In this document: positions 16,223-25,266 of the stretch, piece by piece
Position numbering within the stretch: position 1 is the first letter of the stretch
Layout of the letters: each line of letters opens with the position of its first letter
Assembly: GCA_024508355.1 (NCBI GenBank)
Contig: JAMZEJ010000011.1
Location: 1-64,000 of the forward strand
Length of the DNA: 64,000 bases
Direction: 5' to 3'
Origin: Rhizosaccharibacter radicis
Lineage (GTDB): Bacteria > Pseudomonadota > Alphaproteobacteria > Acetobacterales > Acetobacteraceae
Program-made: the position numbers and the translations under genes
Notes under the pieces: model-generated
Seen by the model: only the letters and a program-made list of their open reading frames with translations
What the model was told of the DNA's origin: nothing
The model's database searches: none

Positions 16223-16861
16223 TCAGCCACGTCCCTCGAGCAGCCGCCACCACAGGCTGGCCGACAGGGCGAGCATCACCACGCCGATTATCGCGTCCAG
16301 CACCTGCCACGCCCTGGGCCTGGCAAACAACGGCGCCAGCAGGCGCGCCCCGAAGCCCAGGAGCGCGAACCACACCATGCTCGCGGTGCCGCTGCCGAGC
16401 AGGAACGAGCCGCCGTGCCCCGGCGCCCGCGCCGCCGCGACCGAGCCGATCAGCAGCACCGTGTCGAGATAGACGTGCGGGTTCAGCAGGGTGAAGGCGG
16501 CCGCCTGCGCGAGCGTCCGCGCCAGTCCCCGATCGGGTCCGGCATCGCGCGCCACCAGCGCGTCCGTTCGCGCCGCCCGCCGCAGCGCCCGCGCGCCATA
16601 CACCAGCAGAAACAGCCCGCCGCCAGCGGTGAGCACCGCCACCAGACCCGGCAGGGCCCGTAGCACCGCGCCGATGCCGGCGATGCCCGCCGCCATCAGC
16701 AGGATGTCGGCGCCCGCGCAGAAGCACACCACCGGCAGCACATGCCGCCTCGCCAGCCCCTGGCGCAGCACGAACAGGTTCTGCGCCCCGATGGCGACGA
16801 TCAGCGACGCGCCGAGACCGAACCCGGCGAGGACGGCGGAAAGGGAAGCGGATGCGGGCAT
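16223..16861 (-). CDS. LysE/ArgO-family amino acid exporter
   Basis: A 212-residue inner-membrane exporter of the LysE superfamily, which expels basic or other amino acids. Six hydrophobic segments are visible. The signatures GLGASLIVAIGAQNLFVLRQ and AAAFTLLNPHVYLDT, with the conserved Asn-Pro, match ArgO-type members. I use the ATG at 16861; a longer open frame upstream is not membrane-like. It is convergent with the second SCO gene (60 bp between stops) and is followed upstream by a 640-bp spacer. No LysG/ArgP-type regulator is adjacent. The exported amino acid is unknown. Confidence 0.9.
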   Translation of the reverse strand: MPASASLSAVLAGFGLGASLIVAIGAQNLFVLRQGLARRHVLPVVCFCAGADILLMAAGIAGIGAVLRALPGLVAVLTAGGGLFLLVYGARALRRAARTDALVARDAGPDRGLARTLAQAAAFTLLNPHVYLDTVLLIGSVAAARAPGHGGSFLLGSGTASMVWFALLGFGARLLAPLFARPRAWQVLDAIIGVVMLALSASLWWRLLEGRG

Positions 16862-17503
16862 AAGGCGGCCGGAGTGTGCGGGGCCTGGCCCGATCCGCCA
16901 AGACTGCCACAGCCCCGAGTTCGGTTTCCGGCTCCCCCGGATCGGAATGCCTCGTGCCCGGTGGTTCCCGGCGGACCGATCGTCCGCTCCGCGACCAGCC
17001 CTGCGCCTTGTTCGTGGCCCGGACGCGAGGCCTTCATCTCCCGCTACGGTGCGGCAGCGGATCATGCGGAGCGGAAGCGTCGCGAAGAATGATCGGGGCT
17101 TGGCGTCCTTGCTGCCGAGGCCGGTCTCTTCAGCTTCGTGCCGGCCACCGGACGTGAAGGTTCGTGTGATCCGGACGATGATGGAGGCCGCGCCGCTCGT
17201 GAGGCTTCTTCTTCCGGATGGCGGACGTGACGTGCCGACGCAGGGCGGGGGCGACCGGCTCGTCCGTGGGGGCGGGCACGCGTGCGAGTGACGGCGGCGG
17301 CGAGCCTTCCGCACTCGCCGATCGTCCCGCTCGCGCGCTCGACGATCTACCGCGCCTGACCGGAACAGTGAGGCAGACGGGCGGCCCGCGCGCCGGTAGA
17401 GCGACACGCCTCGTCGGCACCGGGACAGGCCGTCGTCACGGCCCGTATCGCCTCCGGCCGGTGTCCCTTTGGAGAAAGAACCGGCTCCGGTCGGCGGGGG
17501 AGC
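16862..17503. other. intergenic spacer without a recognisable gene
   Basis: About 640 bp between the exporter start and the SIMPL stop, both on the minus strand. It should hold the exporter promoter, but none is clear. GGCCGT and ACGGCC form a 6-bp hairpin at 17428-17443, downstream of the SIMPL gene. Open frames are Arg-rich shadows. Confidence 0.5.
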
Positions 17504-18301
17504 CTAGCGTCCGCTCCCGTCGCCTCGCAGGAGCACGGTGGCCGATACCTCGGCCGTCACCGTCTGATCGTCGGCCGTCACGTCCGGCATCGACTTCATC
17601 GCCATCGCCCGCATCAGCGGGCGGGGATAGGGCGGCGAGCCGCCCCCGGCGCCGATCTGCACCTCGCGCAGCGACACCACGCGCAGGCCGAGGCTGCGGG
17701 CGGCGGCGGCGGCGCGATCGCGCAGCAGATGCAGGGCGTTGTCGGTGGCGCGGGCCTCCGCGGCGTCGCGGGTGGGCGGCGAGAGGGTCCAGGACAGGCC
17801 GTTCAACGCCAGCCCGGCAGCCTGGAGCTGTCCTGCGAGCTTCAGCACCGCCGTCCCGTCCTTGCCCTGCAGCTCGATGCCCTGCTGGGCGGTCCACTGG
17901 TCGTTCTTCTCGCCGGAACGGTTCACGGCATAGTTCTCGAGGCGCGCGGTGACGCCGGGCGCGCCGTCCGCGGTCTTGCGGGCCGAGGCCATGCGTCGGT
18001 TCACCGCGTCCTGCACGGCGGCGGCGTCGCGGCCGCTCTGCTCGAACATCAGATGCGCCACCAGCAGGTCGGGGGCGACCTCCACCCGGCCGGTGGCATC
18101 CAGGCGGAGCAGCGTCGCGTCCGCCGGGGCGTCGGAACCGGCCGAACCCGCCTCCGCGGCCGGCCCCCCGTCGTCCCGGGCGAGCGCGGGCGCGGCCGCC
18201 CCAATGGCCGCGAACAACAGCAGCCCGAGCGACAGGCGCGACCGCGCGCGCCATGTCCCGCGCGGAAGGCGGAGCGGATGGCGGGAGAGGGCGTCATTCA
18301 T
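17504..18301 (-). CDS. SIMPL (DUF541) periplasmic protein
   Basis: SIMPL-domain proteins are secreted or periplasmic proteins of poorly known role, some linked to envelope stress. The 265-residue product has a signal peptide (LSLGLLLFAAIGAAAPALA). The domain opens with LRLDATGRVEVAPDLLVAHL and contains SWTLSPPTRDAAEARATDNA, which fits the family pattern of alternating strands and an Ala-rich helix. It overlaps the upstream small gene by 8 bp and is the last gene of the response regulator-kinase operon, which suggests it is an output of, or input to, that system. Confidence 0.85.
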   Translation of the reverse strand: MNDALSRHPLRLPRGTWRARSRLSLGLLLFAAIGAAAPALARDDGGPAAEAGSAGSDAPADATLLRLDATGRVEVAPDLLVAHLMFEQSGRDAAAVQDAVNRRMASARKTADGAPGVTARLENYAVNRSGEKNDQWTAQQGIELQGKDGTAVLKLAGQLQAAGLALNGLSWTLSPPTRDAAEARATDNALHLLRDRAAAAARSLGLRVVSLREVQIGAGGGSPPYPRPLMRAMAMKSMPDVTADDQTVTAEVSATVLLRGDGSGR

Positions 18302-18689
18302 TGGGCTGGATCTCCCCGTAGTCGCGGCTGCGGTGACGCGGATCCTCGTGCTCTGCCCGCAACGCCATCAGGGCGTGGCGCAGCCGGTTGATGCCGCGCC
18401 TGACATGCCCGTCCGCGCAAAGGGCGCGCCCCTCGTCGCGCAGCGCGTGGATGTCCGGGGGCAGGGAGCCGGAATGATCCACCTGGTCGGCCAGGTTGAG
18501 GCAGTAGGCGCGGGTATCGGACGTGATCACCATCGGCACGCCGGGCGCCTGATGCGGATCGCCCGGAACCGCGCCTGGAATCGCGCCAGCGGGCGCCACG
18601 GGCCGGTCCTGACCGATCCCGCGATGTACCGGCGTGCCTCCCGCCAGCAGCAAGGCGACCGTGAAGGCGGGCAGCGTGACGCGCGTCAT
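18294..18689 (-). CDS. small secreted protein of unknown function
   Basis: This 131-residue protein has a signal peptide (VTLPAFTVALLLAGG) and no family I recognise. The mature part has two cysteines, in DTRAYCLNLADQV and EGRALCADGHVRRG, spaced to allow one disulfide, and a helical basic end (INRLRHALMALRAEHED). It overlaps the histidine kinase stop by 4 bp (ATGA) and the SIMPL start by 8 bp, so it is translationally coupled to both. That makes a periplasmic partner of the kinase sensor domain a reasonable guess, but it is only inference. Confidence 0.75.
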   Translation of the reverse strand: MTRVTLPAFTVALLLAGGTPVHRGIGQDRPVAPAGAIPGAVPGDPHQAPGVPMVITSDTRAYCLNLADQVDHSGSLPPDIHALRDEGRALCADGHVRRGINRLRHALMALRAEHEDPRHRSRDYGEIQPNE

Positions 18690-20287
18690 GATCCTTGCCC
18701 TAGCACGTCCTGCCTCTCCAACTCGTGGGTGGCGGATGACGGGGGATTTAGCTGGGGCGGCCCGGGGTCCGGGTGGGTCGGCGCGGAAGGAGACCTCTCG
18801 ATGTTTCCCTCTCTGTCCCCCTCTCTGGGGGCGGTGCCGCGCGGCAGAACCAGCACCGCCAGCAGCCCGGGATCCGCGTCCCGCAGCTCCAGCCGGCCGT
18901 TGTGAAGCTGCGCCACGGCCTGCACCAGCGCCAGCCCGAGGCCGGAGCCCGGCGTGTTGCGGGCGCTTTCGGCCCGGAAGAACCGCTCGGAGGCGCGTGC
19001 CAGATCGTGGGCGGCCATGCCGATGCCCCGGTCGCGCACCGACAGCCGCACCGTGTCGGCGTCCCCCGCCTCGGCCCTCAAGGTCACCACCCCGCCCGGG
19101 TGGGAGAACTTGAGCGCGTTGTCCAGCAGGTTGGCGACGGCCTGCTGGATCATCTGCGGATCGCCCTGCAGCGCGAGCGATCCTCCCGCCGGCGGTTCGG
19201 GCAGCTCCAGCTCCAGTTCCAGCTCCTTGTCCTCCGCCAGCGCCTCGTAGAGCTCGGCCAGCCCCGCCAGCAGCGGCGGCAGCGACACCATGGTGAAGGC
19301 CGAGCGGCGGGCGCCCGCCTCGATCTCCGCGATCCGCAACAGCGCCTCGAACACGGCGGTGACGCCGTCGAGGTCCGCCACCGCGCGTTCCACCGCTCCG
19401 CGCATCTCCTCGGTGGTCCGGGCGGTGGCGGCCGCGTCCTCCAGCCGGGCGCGGGCGCGGGTGATCGGGGTGCGCAGATCGTGCGCGATGGCGTTGCTCA
19501 CCTGCCGCACGCCGTCCATCAGCCGGGCGATCCGGTCCAGCATGTGGTTGATGGTCTCGGCCACCCGGTCGAACTCATCGCCCGATCCGCTGAGCGGCAC
19601 GCGCTGCGCCAGGTCGCCGCGGGCGATGGCGCCGGTGGTGAGCGCCACGTTGCGCACCATGCGCCGGAACAGCCCGCGCACCACCAGCGCGCCGCTGATG
19701 CCCAGCACCGCCACCATCAGCACCGCCCACAGCAGCGTGTCGGTCAGCAGCCGGCGCAGGATCGCGCGGTCCCGCACGTCGCGTCCCACCAGCAGCCGGA
19801 AGCCCCCGGGCAGGGCGAAGGCGTGGACCTCGGCGGTGCCGCGCATCCCCGCCCGCGAGATCGGAAGCTGGTACCAGGTGTCGGTGCGCGTCACCTCGCG
19901 CGGCCAGGAGCCGAGATTGCCGGCGATGCGCGTGCCGCCCGGATCGAGCATCAGGTAGATGGCGTCGTCGTCGACATTCTGTTCCAGCCGGTCCTGGATG
20001 GTGTCGGCCAGCGCCGGCAGGCCGCCATCCAGCCAGCGCTCGCTGAGCGCGCGCTCGTCCGCGTTGATCGCGGCCTCCACCTGGCGTTCCAGCAGCCCGA
20101 TGGTGGCCCACCAGATGAAGCCGATGAACACCACGGCGCTGAGCACGAACAGCACGCCGTACACCAGCGCCAGCCTGAGGCTGGCCGAGCGGATGAGCCG
20201 GGTGCGCGCGGCCGGGGGCGTCCGCCCCGCCCCGCCGGGAACGGCGCGGGAGATAACGCCGGACACCCGGCGGAACAGCGAGCGCAT
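18686..20287 (-). CDS. sensor histidine kinase with HAMP domain
   Basis: A 533-residue inner-membrane kinase, partner of the response regulator encoded 22 bp upstream. Two membrane helices (LRLALVYGVLFVLSAVVFIG and LLWAVLMVAVLGISGALVV) enclose a periplasmic sensor of about 130 residues. A HAMP linker follows (LTTGAIARGDLAQRVP). The phosphoacceptor box is AIAHDLRTPITRAR, the N box NLLDNALKFS, and the G boxes DRGIGM and GSGLGLALVQAV, so the kinase appears complete. The signal is unknown. Coupling to a small secreted protein and a SIMPL protein, and the HtrA gene upstream, point to cell-envelope sensing. Confidence 0.93.
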   Translation of the reverse strand: MRSLFRRVSGVISRAVPGGAGRTPPAARTRLIRSASLRLALVYGVLFVLSAVVFIGFIWWATIGLLERQVEAAINADERALSERWLDGGLPALADTIQDRLEQNVDDDAIYLMLDPGGTRIAGNLGSWPREVTRTDTWYQLPISRAGMRGTAEVHAFALPGGFRLLVGRDVRDRAILRRLLTDTLLWAVLMVAVLGISGALVVRGLFRRMVRNVALTTGAIARGDLAQRVPLSGSGDEFDRVAETINHMLDRIARLMDGVRQVSNAIAHDLRTPITRARARLEDAAATARTTEEMRGAVERAVADLDGVTAVFEALLRIAEIEAGARRSAFTMVSLPPLLAGLAELYEALAEDKELELELELPEPPAGGSLALQGDPQMIQQAVANLLDNALKFSHPGGVVTLRAEAGDADTVRLSVRDRGIGMAAHDLARASERFFRAESARNTPGSGLGLALVQAVAQLHNGRLELRDADPGLLAVLVLPRGTAPREGDREGNIERSPSAPTHPDPGPPQLNPPSSATHELERQDVLGQGS

Positions 20288-20309
20288 GGAAATCCCCGGA
20301 CGCCCGGCG

Positions 20310-20990
20310 TCAGTCCGGCCGGAGCATGTAGCCGGCGTTGCGGATGGTGTGGATCAGTGCGCCGGGGAACGGCTTGTCGATCTTCTGCCGCAGGCGGCTC
20401 ACATGCACGTCGATCACGTTGGTCTGCGGATCGAAATGATAGTCCCACACCCCTTCCAGCAGCATGGTGCGGGTCACCACCTGGCCGGCGTGGCGCAGCA
20501 GGTACTCCAGCAGCCGGAACTCGCGCGGCTGCAGGTCGATCTTCTGCCCCGCGCGCCGGACGGTGCGCGACAGCAGGTCCATCTCCAGATCGCCCACGGA
20601 CAGCTTGGTGCGCGGACCGCTCTCGTTGCGGCCGCGCCGGCCCAGCACCTCCACGCGCGCCAGCAGCTCGGAGAACGCGAACGGCTTGGTCAGGTAGTCG
20701 TCGCCGCCGGCTTTCAGGCCCGCGACCCGCTCGTCCACCTGCGCCAGCGCCGACAACAGCAGCACCGGGGTGGCGTTGTTCTGCCCGCGCATGGTTTCCA
20801 GCAGCCTGAGCCCGTCGATGCCCCCCGGGAGCATGCGGTCGAGGATGATGGCATCGAAGCTTTCCGACACCGCCAGGAACAACCCGTCCTTGCCGTTGTC
20901 GGCCTGTTCCACCACGTGCCCCGCCTCGCGCAGACCCTTGGCGATGAAGCCGCGGACGGTGGAATCGTCTTCCACCAGCAGGATGCGCAT
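20310..20990 (-). CDS. OmpR-family response regulator
   Basis: A 226-residue DNA-binding regulator and the partner of the downstream histidine kinase. The receiver domain starts MRILLVEDDSTVRGF; its phosphorylation site is IILDRMLPG and the conserved Lys is in DDYLTKPF. The C-terminal winged helix has PREFRLLEYLLRHAGQVVTR and VDVHVSRLRQKIDKP-like sequence (IDVHVSRLRQKID). It is the first gene of a four-gene operon. A perfect 18-bp palindrome lies 87 bp upstream of its start. Confidence 0.94.
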   Translation of the reverse strand: MRILLVEDDSTVRGFIAKGLREAGHVVEQADNGKDGLFLAVSESFDAIILDRMLPGGIDGLRLLETMRGQNNATPVLLLSALAQVDERVAGLKAGGDDYLTKPFAFSELLARVEVLGRRGRNESGPRTKLSVGDLEMDLLSRTVRRAGQKIDLQPREFRLLEYLLRHAGQVVTRTMLLEGVWDYHFDPQTNVIDVHVSRLRQKIDKPFPGALIHTIRNAGYMLRPD

Positions 20991-21076
20991 GAACCAAACT
21001 CCCCTGATGACCCGGACCGCGACGCAAGCCCGCCGCGCGGGATGTCCCGAAGGCCGGTGCCCGGATGGGCGGTGCG

Positions 21077-21094
21077 GGGCCGGAGCTCCGGCCC
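21077..21094. promoter_or_regulatory. 18-bp perfect palindrome upstream of the response regulator
   Basis: GGGCCGGAGCTCCGGCCC reads the same on both strands and lies 87 bp before the regulator ATG. It could be an operator, but OmpR-type regulators usually bind direct repeats, and GC-rich palindromes occur by chance in such DNA. Confidence 0.35.
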
Positions 21095-21338
21095 GTCAGC
21101 TTGAACGGCCCGCCCCCGTTCCGATAGGCCGTTCGCCCCGGCCGCGTTCCCCGGGCGGTGTCGTTTTCCCGCCCCGATCTCTGCGCGATGCCCTCGCGGT
21201 GCGGACGGTGAATGGAGCGATTCCCGCCCCGGCGCCCGATCCCGGGAAGGCTCGCGTCTCGGGGTTCGGCCTGCCGGCGCGCGCGCCGATCCGGACGATG
21301 GCGCCCGGCGGCCCGAATGGCCGGTTTCCATCATCCCG

Positions 21339-21357
21339 GCCGGCTGCCGGAGCCGGC
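21339..21357 (-). terminator. hairpin directly after the HtrA stop
   Basis: GCCGGCT and AGCCGGC form a 7-bp stem with a 5-nt loop, 2 bp after the protease stop codon. There is no T tract on the minus strand. Confidence 0.35.
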
Positions 21358-21359
21358 GG

Positions 21360-22514
21360 CTAGCCGTTGTTGTCCTCCGGCCGTCGTCCCACCACCACCG
21401 CGATGTCCATCGCCTTGCCCTTTCGCTGGATCCTCAGCTGCACCGCGGAGCCCGGCGACGCGGCAGCCACCGCGCGGATCAGGCCGCGCGCGCTGTCCAC
21501 GTGATCGCCGTTCACCGCGTTCACCAGATCGCCCGGCTTGAGCCCGGCCTGGAGCGCCGGCCCCGGCTTGTCGATGCCCACGATGCTCACTCCGCCGCCC
21601 GGCCGGTCCTCGAGCGTGACGCCCAGCCATCCGCGATCGATGTGGCCGCTCTTGCGGAGCTGATCGACGATCGGCTGCACGATCTCGCTCGGGATGCCGA
21701 AGCCGATGCCCACCGAGCCGCCGGTGGGCGACACGATGGCGGTGTTGAGCGCCACCACCTGGCCGCGCATGTCGAAGCTCGGGCCGCCGGAGTTGCCCGG
21801 ATTGATGGGGGCGTCGAGCTGCAGGAAATCGTCGAACGGCCCGGCGCCGATGTCGCGCCCGCGCGCCGAGATGATGCCGGCGGTGACGGAAGAGCCGAGT
21901 CCGAAGGGGTTGCCCGCGGCCAGGATCCAGTCGCCCACGTCCATCTTGCGGCTGTCGCCCCAGGTGACGAAGGGCAGCGGCTTGTCGGTCTTGACCTGGA
22001 TCACCGCGATGTCGGTCAGCTCGTCCGATCCCACCAGCTTGGCCTGCAGCTCGGTGCCGTCCGACAGCGACACGGTGATCTTGTCGGCCGCCCCCACCAC
22101 GTGGTTGTTGGTGACGATCACCCCGCTCGGGTCGATGATGAAGCCCGAGCCGGCGCCCAGCATCTGTTCGCGCTTGGAGCGCATCCGCTCCCGGAACTGC
22201 TTCTCGAAGGGCGTGCCGCGCAGCGCGGGCGGCACCTTCACCTTGGTCGGGCCCTCGTCCACGTCCTGGGTGACCGCGATGTTCACCACCGCCGGCACGA
22301 TCTTGCGCGCGAGTGGCGCGAAGGACAGGGGCCGCTGTTCCACCAGGATCGGCGCGTCCGCCCAGGCCCGCGCCGACACGCCCGGCGACGCCAGGGCGGC
22401 CATCATCCCGGCCGCCATCATCCTGGCGGCGAACCTCCCGCGCCGCGCCGCGCCGCGCATCGCGATCACGCCCCGCGAAGGCCGGACGCTCGGGCGATAC
22501 GGGGATGAATGCAT
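21360..22514 (-). CDS. HtrA/Deg-family periplasmic serine protease with one PDZ domain
   Basis: A periplasmic quality-control protease. From ATG 22514 the product has 384 residues with a signal peptide ending near SARAWADAP; ATG 22460 would give a shorter leader and is also possible. The catalytic triad is visible as TNNHVV (His), LTDIAVIQV (Asp) and PGNSGGPSF (Ser). One PDZ domain (GWLGVTLEDRPGGG, LKPGDLVNAVNGDHV) follows, where DegP and DegQ have two, so this resembles DegS-like or shorter HtrA forms, but without an obvious membrane anchor. It lies upstream of a two-component operon on the same strand. Confidence 0.9.
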   Translation of the reverse strand: MHSSPYRPSVRPSRGVIAMRGAARRGRFAARMMAAGMMAALASPGVSARAWADAPILVEQRPLSFAPLARKIVPAVVNIAVTQDVDEGPTKVKVPPALRGTPFEKQFRERMRSKREQMLGAGSGFIIDPSGVIVTNNHVVGAADKITVSLSDGTELQAKLVGSDELTDIAVIQVKTDKPLPFVTWGDSRKMDVGDWILAAGNPFGLGSSVTAGIISARGRDIGAGPFDDFLQLDAPINPGNSGGPSFDMRGQVVALNTAIVSPTGGSVGIGFGIPSEIVQPIVDQLRKSGHIDRGWLGVTLEDRPGGGVSIVGIDKPGPALQAGLKPGDLVNAVNGDHVDSARGLIRAVAAASPGSAVQLRIQRKGKAMDIAVVVGRRPEDNNG

Positions 22515-22710
22515 GCGCGAACGGGCCTCGTGGCGACGGAAAGCAGTTCTACCGCCAAAACGATCCAGCGTCATGTCGGCCGCCCCCGCAGGGGCACCGG
22601 CAACCGCCGCGCGGGACAGGACAAGGACCATGGCGTCCATCCTGCGCCCGGCCCGGTCACCGCGTCGTTGCGGCCGGATTACGACCTCATCATGAAGAAG
22701 CTGTGACGCT

Positions 22711-25266
22711 TCATCGCGCCCGGGGGGCGGGCGGCGCGGCGGTGGCCGGGTCCTCGGGCCAGTCGTGCCGGGGATAGCGGCCGCGCATCTCGCGGCGCAC
22801 CTCCGTCCAGCCGCCCCGCCAGAAGCTCGCCAGATCGGCCGTCACCGCCACCGGGCGGGACGCCGGCGACAACAAGGAAGCCTGGAGCCGCACCCGCCCG
22901 TCCGCGAGGACGGGCAGGGCGCTGGTGCCGAAAAAGTCCTGTGCTCTGGCGGCCACGGTCGGCAGCGGGCCCGTATAGTCGATCGTGGCGCGGCGCTGCT
23001 TCAGGGCGGCCGTTGACGGCAAGGCATGGTCCAGCGCCGCGCGGCCCGCATGGTCCAGCATGCCCGACAGCAGCCGGTGCAGATCGAGCCCCTTGAGCTC
23101 GGACAGCTTCGTCATCCCGCCCAGCGCCGGTTCCAGCCAGTCCCGGACGCCCGCCGCCAGCGCCTCGTCCGACAGGTCCGGCAGCATCGCCTCGTCGCCG
23201 TCCAGCCGCCGCAGCAGCGCCACCCGCGCCTGGAACTGGCGGGCAGCGTCCGTCCAGTCCAGCAGCGTGTCGAGCTTTCCCGCCGCCGCGTCGGCCAGGA
23301 TGCGCGCGGTTTCCGCCGGATCGGCCGCCACCGTGCGGTCCTGCAGCACCAGGGCGCCGAGCCGCAGGCGACGCCGGCTGACCATCGCGCCGCTGGCCGG
23401 ATCGAGCCCGCTCTCGACCTGTTCCACCGCGCGGGCCAGCAGGCTCGGTGGCAGGTTCTCCGGGTCCAGCGGCGCGGCGAGACGGATGGTGGCGCCGGTG
23501 CGGACCTGCAGGCTGGCCACCGCCAGCAGGGGTGCATCCGCCAGCCGGTCGGCCCGACCGAGCTTCGCTCCGCCGCCACCGGCCAGCCGGAACGATCCCG
23601 GCTCCCCCCGCCGCTGCGCCACCCGGTCCGGATAGGCGGCCGCCAGCAGGGCGCCGGGGTCGCCGCCACTGGCGGCCCGGGTGCGAAGGCGGCGGCGATA
23701 CCCGTCCGCCGCCTGGCGGATGCGCGACAGGGCGCCCCGGTCGGCGTCCATCGCCGCGCCCGCGCCGCGTCCGGCCAGCAGGTCCAGCCGAAGGGACATG
23801 TCGGCCGGCGGGTCCGCCGGCGGCCGTCCGGTGCCGGCGGGACGGGCGCGCAGAGGATCGCGCTCTTCCAGCAGCGCCGCGAGATCGGCCGCCAGCGCCG
23901 CCTGTTCCGGCGTTTCGGCCGCCAGCATCATCGCGGCCAGCCGCGGATGGGCGCCGAGGGCCGCCATGCGCGCGCCGCTTCCGGTGATCCGGCCGTTGCC
24001 GTCGATCGCGCCCAGCGCCGCCAGCAGGGCGCCCGCCGCCTCCCAGGCTCCGTTCGGCGGCGCGTCGGGCAAGGGGAGCGCGCCCGGCAGCGAGGCGGGA
24101 TCGGTGCCCATCGCATCCGCCCAGCACGCCGCCTGAAGGCGCAGGCCGGCCAGGTCGGCGTCCAGGATCTCGGCCCGGTCGTGCGGCGCGAGCCCGCGGC
24201 CGGTGGCTTCCGTCCACAGGCGGTAGCCGATGCCCGGAGCCTCGCGCCCGCCGCGACCGCTGCGCTGGGTGGCGGTGGCACGGCTGACGCGCATCGTGTC
24301 GAGGCGTGTCAGGCCCGTGCCCGGATCGAAGCGCGGCCCGCGCCGGAAGCCGCCGTCGATCACGATGCGCACGCCCGGCACGGTGAGCGAGGTTTCGGCG
24401 ATGGAGGTCGCCAGCACCACGCGGCGGGGCCGATCGGCCGGGGGCGGGGGCCGCAGCACCCGGTCCTGCTCGGCCGGCGGCAGCTCGCCGTGCAGCGGCA
24501 GCACCTCGGCGCCGAGATCGGCCAGCGCGGTCTGCACCCGCCTGATCTCGCCGACGCCGGGCAGGAAGCACAGCAGGTCGCCGTCCGGTTCCGCCGCCAT
24601 CGCCGCACGCACCGCGCGCGCCATCGCGTCCGGCAGGTCGCGCAATGCCGGGATGTCGCGGGCGGCGTGACGGATCTGCACCGGAAACATCCGCCCCTCG
24701 CTCTCGATCACCGGCGCGTCCAGCCGCCGGCCGAGTGCTGCGCCGTCCAGCGTGGCCGACATGGCCAGCAGCCGCAGTTCGGGCCGCAGGGTGCGCTGGA
24801 GGTCCAGGCAGAAGGCCAGGGCGGTATCGGCGTCGAGCGAGCGCTCGTGCACCTCGTCCAGGATCACGCAGCCGACCCCGTCCAATGTCGGATCGGCCAG
24901 CAGCCGGCGCACCAGCAGCCCTTCGGTGACCACCTCGATCCGCGTCCGCTCCGAGCCGGCGCCGTCCAGGCGGGTGCGGTAGCCCACGAGGCCGCCCACC
25001 TCCTCGCCGATCAGCGCGCTCATCCGCAGCGCCGCCGCGCGCGCCGCCAGCCGGCGGGGCTCCAGCATCACGATGCGCCCGTCGCCCAGCCACGCGCTGC
25101 CGTGCAGGGCCAGCGGCACCAGCGTGGTCTTGCCCGCTCCCGGCGGCGCGATCAGCACCGCGTTCGGGGCGTCCGCCAGCCGCGCCAGCAGCGCCGGCAG
25201 CGCGTCGGCCACCGGCAGCGACGCGGCCTGCGGGGATAGCGGGAGCCGGAACGAGGGGTCGTGCAT
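22711..25266 (-). CDS. hrpB: ATP-dependent helicase HrpB
   Basis: A DExH-box helicase of the HrpB group, whose cellular role is poorly defined. Read from ATG 25266 the product has 851 residues, near the family norm of about 820. Motif I is APPGAGKTTLVPLAL, motif II ILDEVHERSLDAD, motif III MSATLDG, and motif VI QRSGRGGREAPG. The C-terminal HrpB domain ends with a run recognisable from ASLLSPASRPVAVTADLAS and WTEVRREMRGRYPRHDW. The frame is open a further 139 codons upstream, but that part lies in repetitive spacer. It is apparently monocistronic. Confidence 0.93.
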   Translation of the reverse strand: MHDPSFRLPLSPQAASLPVADALPALLARLADAPNAVLIAPPGAGKTTLVPLALHGSAWLGDGRIVMLEPRRLAARAAALRMSALIGEEVGGLVGYRTRLDGAGSERTRIEVVTEGLLVRRLLADPTLDGVGCVILDEVHERSLDADTALAFCLDLQRTLRPELRLLAMSATLDGAALGRRLDAPVIESEGRMFPVQIRHAARDIPALRDLPDAMARAVRAAMAAEPDGDLLCFLPGVGEIRRVQTALADLGAEVLPLHGELPPAEQDRVLRPPPPADRPRRVVLATSIAETSLTVPGVRIVIDGGFRRGPRFDPGTGLTRLDTMRVSRATATQRSGRGGREAPGIGYRLWTEATGRGLAPHDRAEILDADLAGLRLQAACWADAMGTDPASLPGALPLPDAPPNGAWEAAGALLAALGAIDGNGRITGSGARMAALGAHPRLAAMMLAAETPEQAALAADLAALLEERDPLRARPAGTGRPPADPPADMSLRLDLLAGRGAGAAMDADRGALSRIRQAADGYRRRLRTRAASGGDPGALLAAAYPDRVAQRRGEPGSFRLAGGGGAKLGRADRLADAPLLAVASLQVRTGATIRLAAPLDPENLPPSLLARAVEQVESGLDPASGAMVSRRRLRLGALVLQDRTVAADPAETARILADAAAGKLDTLLDWTDAARQFQARVALLRRLDGDEAMLPDLSDEALAAGVRDWLEPALGGMTKLSELKGLDLHRLLSGMLDHAGRAALDHALPSTAALKQRRATIDYTGPLPTVAARAQDFFGTSALPVLADGRVRLQASLLSPASRPVAVTADLASFWRGGWTEVRREMRGRYPRHDWPEDPATAAPPAPRAR

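Larger units (their letters stand above)
20991..21359. other. intergenic region between the HtrA protease and the response regulator
   Basis: About 370 bp that should contain the promoter of the regulator operon. It holds a perfect 18-bp palindrome (21077-21094) and a hairpin directly after the protease stop (21339-21357). No gene is recognisable. Confidence 0.55.
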
